Assembly: GCA_004151065.3 (NCBI GenBank)
Contig: NWUY0303899850.1
Span: 1-11,341 of the forward strand
Length of the DNA: 11,341 bases
Direction of reading: 5' to 3'
DNA from: Larix sibirica
Lineage: Eukaryota; Streptophyta; Pinopsida; Pinales; Pinaceae
Positions within the stretch are counted from its first letter, which is position 1. Each line of letters starts with the position of its first letter. Below, piece after piece: positions 9,625 through 11,341 of this stretch. Made by a program: the position numbers and the translations under genes. The notes under the pieces are model-generated. The model worked only from the letters and a program-made list of their open reading frames with translations, was not told the origin of the DNA and searched no databases.

Positions 9625-9694
9625 ACATCCCTCTTTCTGCGAAACACAACAAAACATCCCACCAAGATGATGTGTTTTGCAGAAAGGGGAATGT
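9625..9694. repeat. Strong imperfect inverted repeat (hairpin) in the subterminal zone
   Basis: CTTTCTGCGAAACACA (9633-9648) faces TGTGTTTTGCAGAAAG (9671-9686): 15 of 16 positions pair, with a 22-base loop. Pairing continues outward with two mismatched or wobble positions to about 9625 and 9694. It lies about 90 bp inside the inferred transposon end. Subterminal hairpins and repeats are common transposase-binding regions in hAT elements; that role is inference here. Confidence 0.8.
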
Positions 9695-10140
9695 CTGGGC
9701 ACCCCCTCCCGAAAAGCAGGATGGCCCCCACTGCCCCCCCTCCTCCTCCCGAATATTTAAATTTTTTTCATTAACTTAAAAAAACCAAAAAAAACTCTAA
9801 AGCTAAAACCTGACTTGCCTATTTACCTTTTTAACAAAGCTAATGCCCAACCCACTCTTATTTGTCATCTTATGCAAGTCGATTTTCTCTTCGGGAGAAG
9901 TAGCCTGAGCGATTTTAGAATTGAAGGGGTAATTTCAGTGTTTGAAGGCTAGAGCAGGGGTTTAAGCTTCAGCATTTTATCTTACAGGCTGAAGCAACAC
10001 TATGCTTGGACAGATTTCCCTTGGACAGAGTTCCTTTGAGCAGCTGAGTACAGATTTGGGTGGTTATTTTATTGTCTTCAGCATTTCTTCACCCAGCAAT
10101 ATGGAGTTAGGGTCAACAGTGTTCATGCTTGCTGTTTTTT

Positions 10141-10275
10141 AATTTCTATGCATGTCTTGTAGTTATTCTTCACTTTTTCTTTAATTCTGGGCATGCTTTT
10201 TTACTTTTTCTTGGCTGTTTGTAAATTTCTGAGCATTGTTTTAGTTTTTTCCTGTTTTTAATTTATGGGCAGTGG
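10141..10275. repeat. Degenerate T-rich tandem repeat, about 36-42 bp period
   Basis: Four units begin AATTTCTATGCATG (10141), AATTCTGGGCATG (10183), AATTTCTGAGCAT (10224) and AATTTATGGGCAG (10260), each followed by a long T-rich run. The period is 42, 41 and 36 bp. It sits about 150-280 bp before the transposase start codon, in the presumed leader of the hAT element. Confidence 0.65.
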
Positions 10276-10422
10276 TTTTTTGTTTTGATTTACTGTTGAA
10301 CATTTCCAGCCTTCAAACCCCACCATTGGGCATCTCATCAATCATGAAAAATTATTATTAACTATAAACCCTTGCTGTAGGTTGCCAAAAATTTTAAAAA
10401 CTGCTCCTAAAACCAGCAAAAA

Positions 10423-11341
10423 ATGGGTCATTCCAGCGATAGCAGTGGCAGTGACAGTGATTCTGATGATGATGCCCAAGCAGAAGGTCAAGTTGGGAGT
10501 GGGACACAAGTTGGAAGTGGGGGTGTAGCTGCAACCTCATCCATGTCTACTGATTTGGACAACCAAGCCAATGCCAACCCACCAAGGGCATTGGCTGAAT
10601 ATGCAAAGGGGATATATAATCCCAAATAACCACTTTTGTTATATGCAACCAAAGTATCTAGACCCCAACCTAGCAAAAAACCAGGAAAGCAAAGAGGTGG
10701 GTCAAGTCATTGGACATGCAATGTTTGTGGCCAACCTAGGATTGGAAGTTACAGTCAGGTTAGGCAACATCTTTTCGGCATATGTGGAAAAGGGGTTAAT
10801 GTATGTGCAAAATTAAACATACTACAAAGATATGAGCTTTTAAGGATGCAAAGGGCACCTTCTCACGCCAAAATGTCATGGCCCATGCTAATGACAATGT
10901 AGAGGTAACTTCTAGTTCCAAAAGGAAATCTAGAAGTAAAGCATCCACCCTTGTGCCTCCACCATCTCCTGTCACGACATCTTTATCCAAAAAGAAGGGT
11001 TCTTGTTCTTGTGCAATGGGGAAAACTATTACAGGGATGTATGGGGTAAGCTAAATCATCATGACAAAAATGATGCCATTGGCATTCCTTTCCATGTTAG
11101 TCATTCTCCTTATTATAAGGAGATGGTCCATGCAATTGCAACATCGGGACCCTCATATGTGCCCCCAGGTGAGCATAAGTTGAAGACGGTGATTTTAGAG
11201 AGGTAGGTATCCAATATTACTATGCAAAAAGAAGAGATGAAAGAGATATGGGTGAGGTCAGGTTGCTCTATTGTTATGGATGGGTGGACAGAGATTACCA
11301 AACGTCCACTTATTAACATCATAATTACATGCATAGATGGG
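10423..11341 (+). pseudogene. hAT transposase with BED zinc finger and start of DUF659, broken and partial
   Basis: Starts at ATG 10423 with an acidic Ser/Asp run (SSDSSGSDSDSDDD). It has an in-frame stop TAA at 10627-10629 and continues in the same frame into a BED-type finger: WTCNVCG at 10711 (Cys-x2-Cys), then QHLFGICGKG with His at 10768 and Cys at 10783. It shifts frame at about 10868-10880 into NVEVTSSSKRKSRSK (10896 on), a basic linker, and again at about 10995-11020 into YYRDVWGKL, then GIPFHVSHSPYYKEMVHAIA and SGPSYVPPGEHKL. A TAG at 11204-11206 interrupts; the same frame resumes with SGCSIVMDGWTEITKRPLIN, where DGWT carries the first catalytic Asp of hAT enzymes. The rest (RNase H-like core, hAT dimerisation domain) is past the window. 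The family would cut and paste the element; this copy cannot encode an intact enzyme. Confidence 0.85.

Larger units (their letters stand above)
9540..11341 (+). mobile_element. hAT-type DNA transposon, 5' part, truncated by the window edge
   Basis: The right part (10423-11341) encodes broken hAT transposase pieces. Its probable left end is at 9540, where CAGGGATGCGTCCC begins; hAT ends typically start with CAGGG- or TAGGG-like bases, and here the composition changes sharply from AT-rich to GC-rich. The eight bases before it (GTGTTCTA, 9532-9539) would be the target-site duplication, but the matching 3' end is outside the window, so the boundary is inferred. Between end and transposase lie a GC-rich subterminal zone with a hairpin and a T-rich leader with degenerate repeats. 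It lies antisense to CRTISO, presumably in its long intron. Confidence 0.6.

Noticed and set aside
9430-9779. Two plus-strand frames of 100 and 114 codons
   Set aside because: They cross the inferred transposon boundary and the GC-rich hairpin; the Pro/Gly-rich translation reflects composition, not a protein.
10488-10990. Minus-strand frames opposite the transposase
   Set aside because: They are shadows of the plus-strand BED/DUF659 coding sequence, which has recognisable motifs.
1-11341. tRNA, rRNA, CRISPR arrays, LTR pairs and primer-binding sites
   Set aside because: I looked by eye and found no tRNA-like arms, no regular spacer arrays, no TGGTATCAGAGC-type primer site and no long direct terminal repeats. 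A computed search could still find diverged ones.

Overview
The window reads as nuclear DNA of a seed plant, most likely a gymnosperm (inference). The evidence is a plastid carotenoid-pathway gene split by GT-AG introns, with a very long intron on each side of the part we see, and decayed copies of plant transposable elements in those introns. There are no bacterial operons, RNA genes or CRISPR arrays.

Minus strand, 839-3383: nine consecutive internal exons of the carotenoid isomerase gene CRTISO (prolycopene isomerase). All nine join in frame to 359 codons without a stop, every junction is GT-AG, and the protein aligns with higher-plant CRTISO as I remember it, without gaps. The gene runs off both ends: the 5' exons (transit peptide, FAD-binding Rossmann segment) and the 3' exons (C-terminal FAD/substrate part) are not in the window. 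I found no further exon in 3384-11341 or in 1-838, so the flanking introns are at least about 8.0 kb and 0.8 kb.

Downstream intron, 1-838: a decayed Ty1/copia gag fragment (about 213-478, minus strand, same sense as CRTISO) with one frameshift and an abrupt loss of similarity at its 3' side.

Upstream intron, 3384-11341 (if the gene is intact beyond the window): AT-rich sequence with a short tandem duplication (3772-3829) and a cluster of degenerate repeats (4230-4352); a decayed retroelement RNase H domain (about 4494-4903, plus strand, two frameshifts); a stretch that switches from T-rich to purine-rich at about 5650 and contains hydrophobic, stop-riddled frames (4905-6550); about 3 kb with nothing recognisable (6551-9539); and, from about 9540 to the end, what looks like the 5' part of a hAT DNA transposon with a BED zinc finger and the beginning of a DUF659 domain (plus strand). 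The transposase is broken by stops and frameshifts.

Only CRTISO looks functional. Its enzyme would turn poly-cis-lycopene into all-trans-lycopene in the plastid; the rest is transposon debris inside its introns. I see no convincing new biological system. The points most worth a second look are the putative hAT 5' end with its strong subterminal hairpin and repeats, and the unusual load of nested elements in a housekeeping pigment gene.
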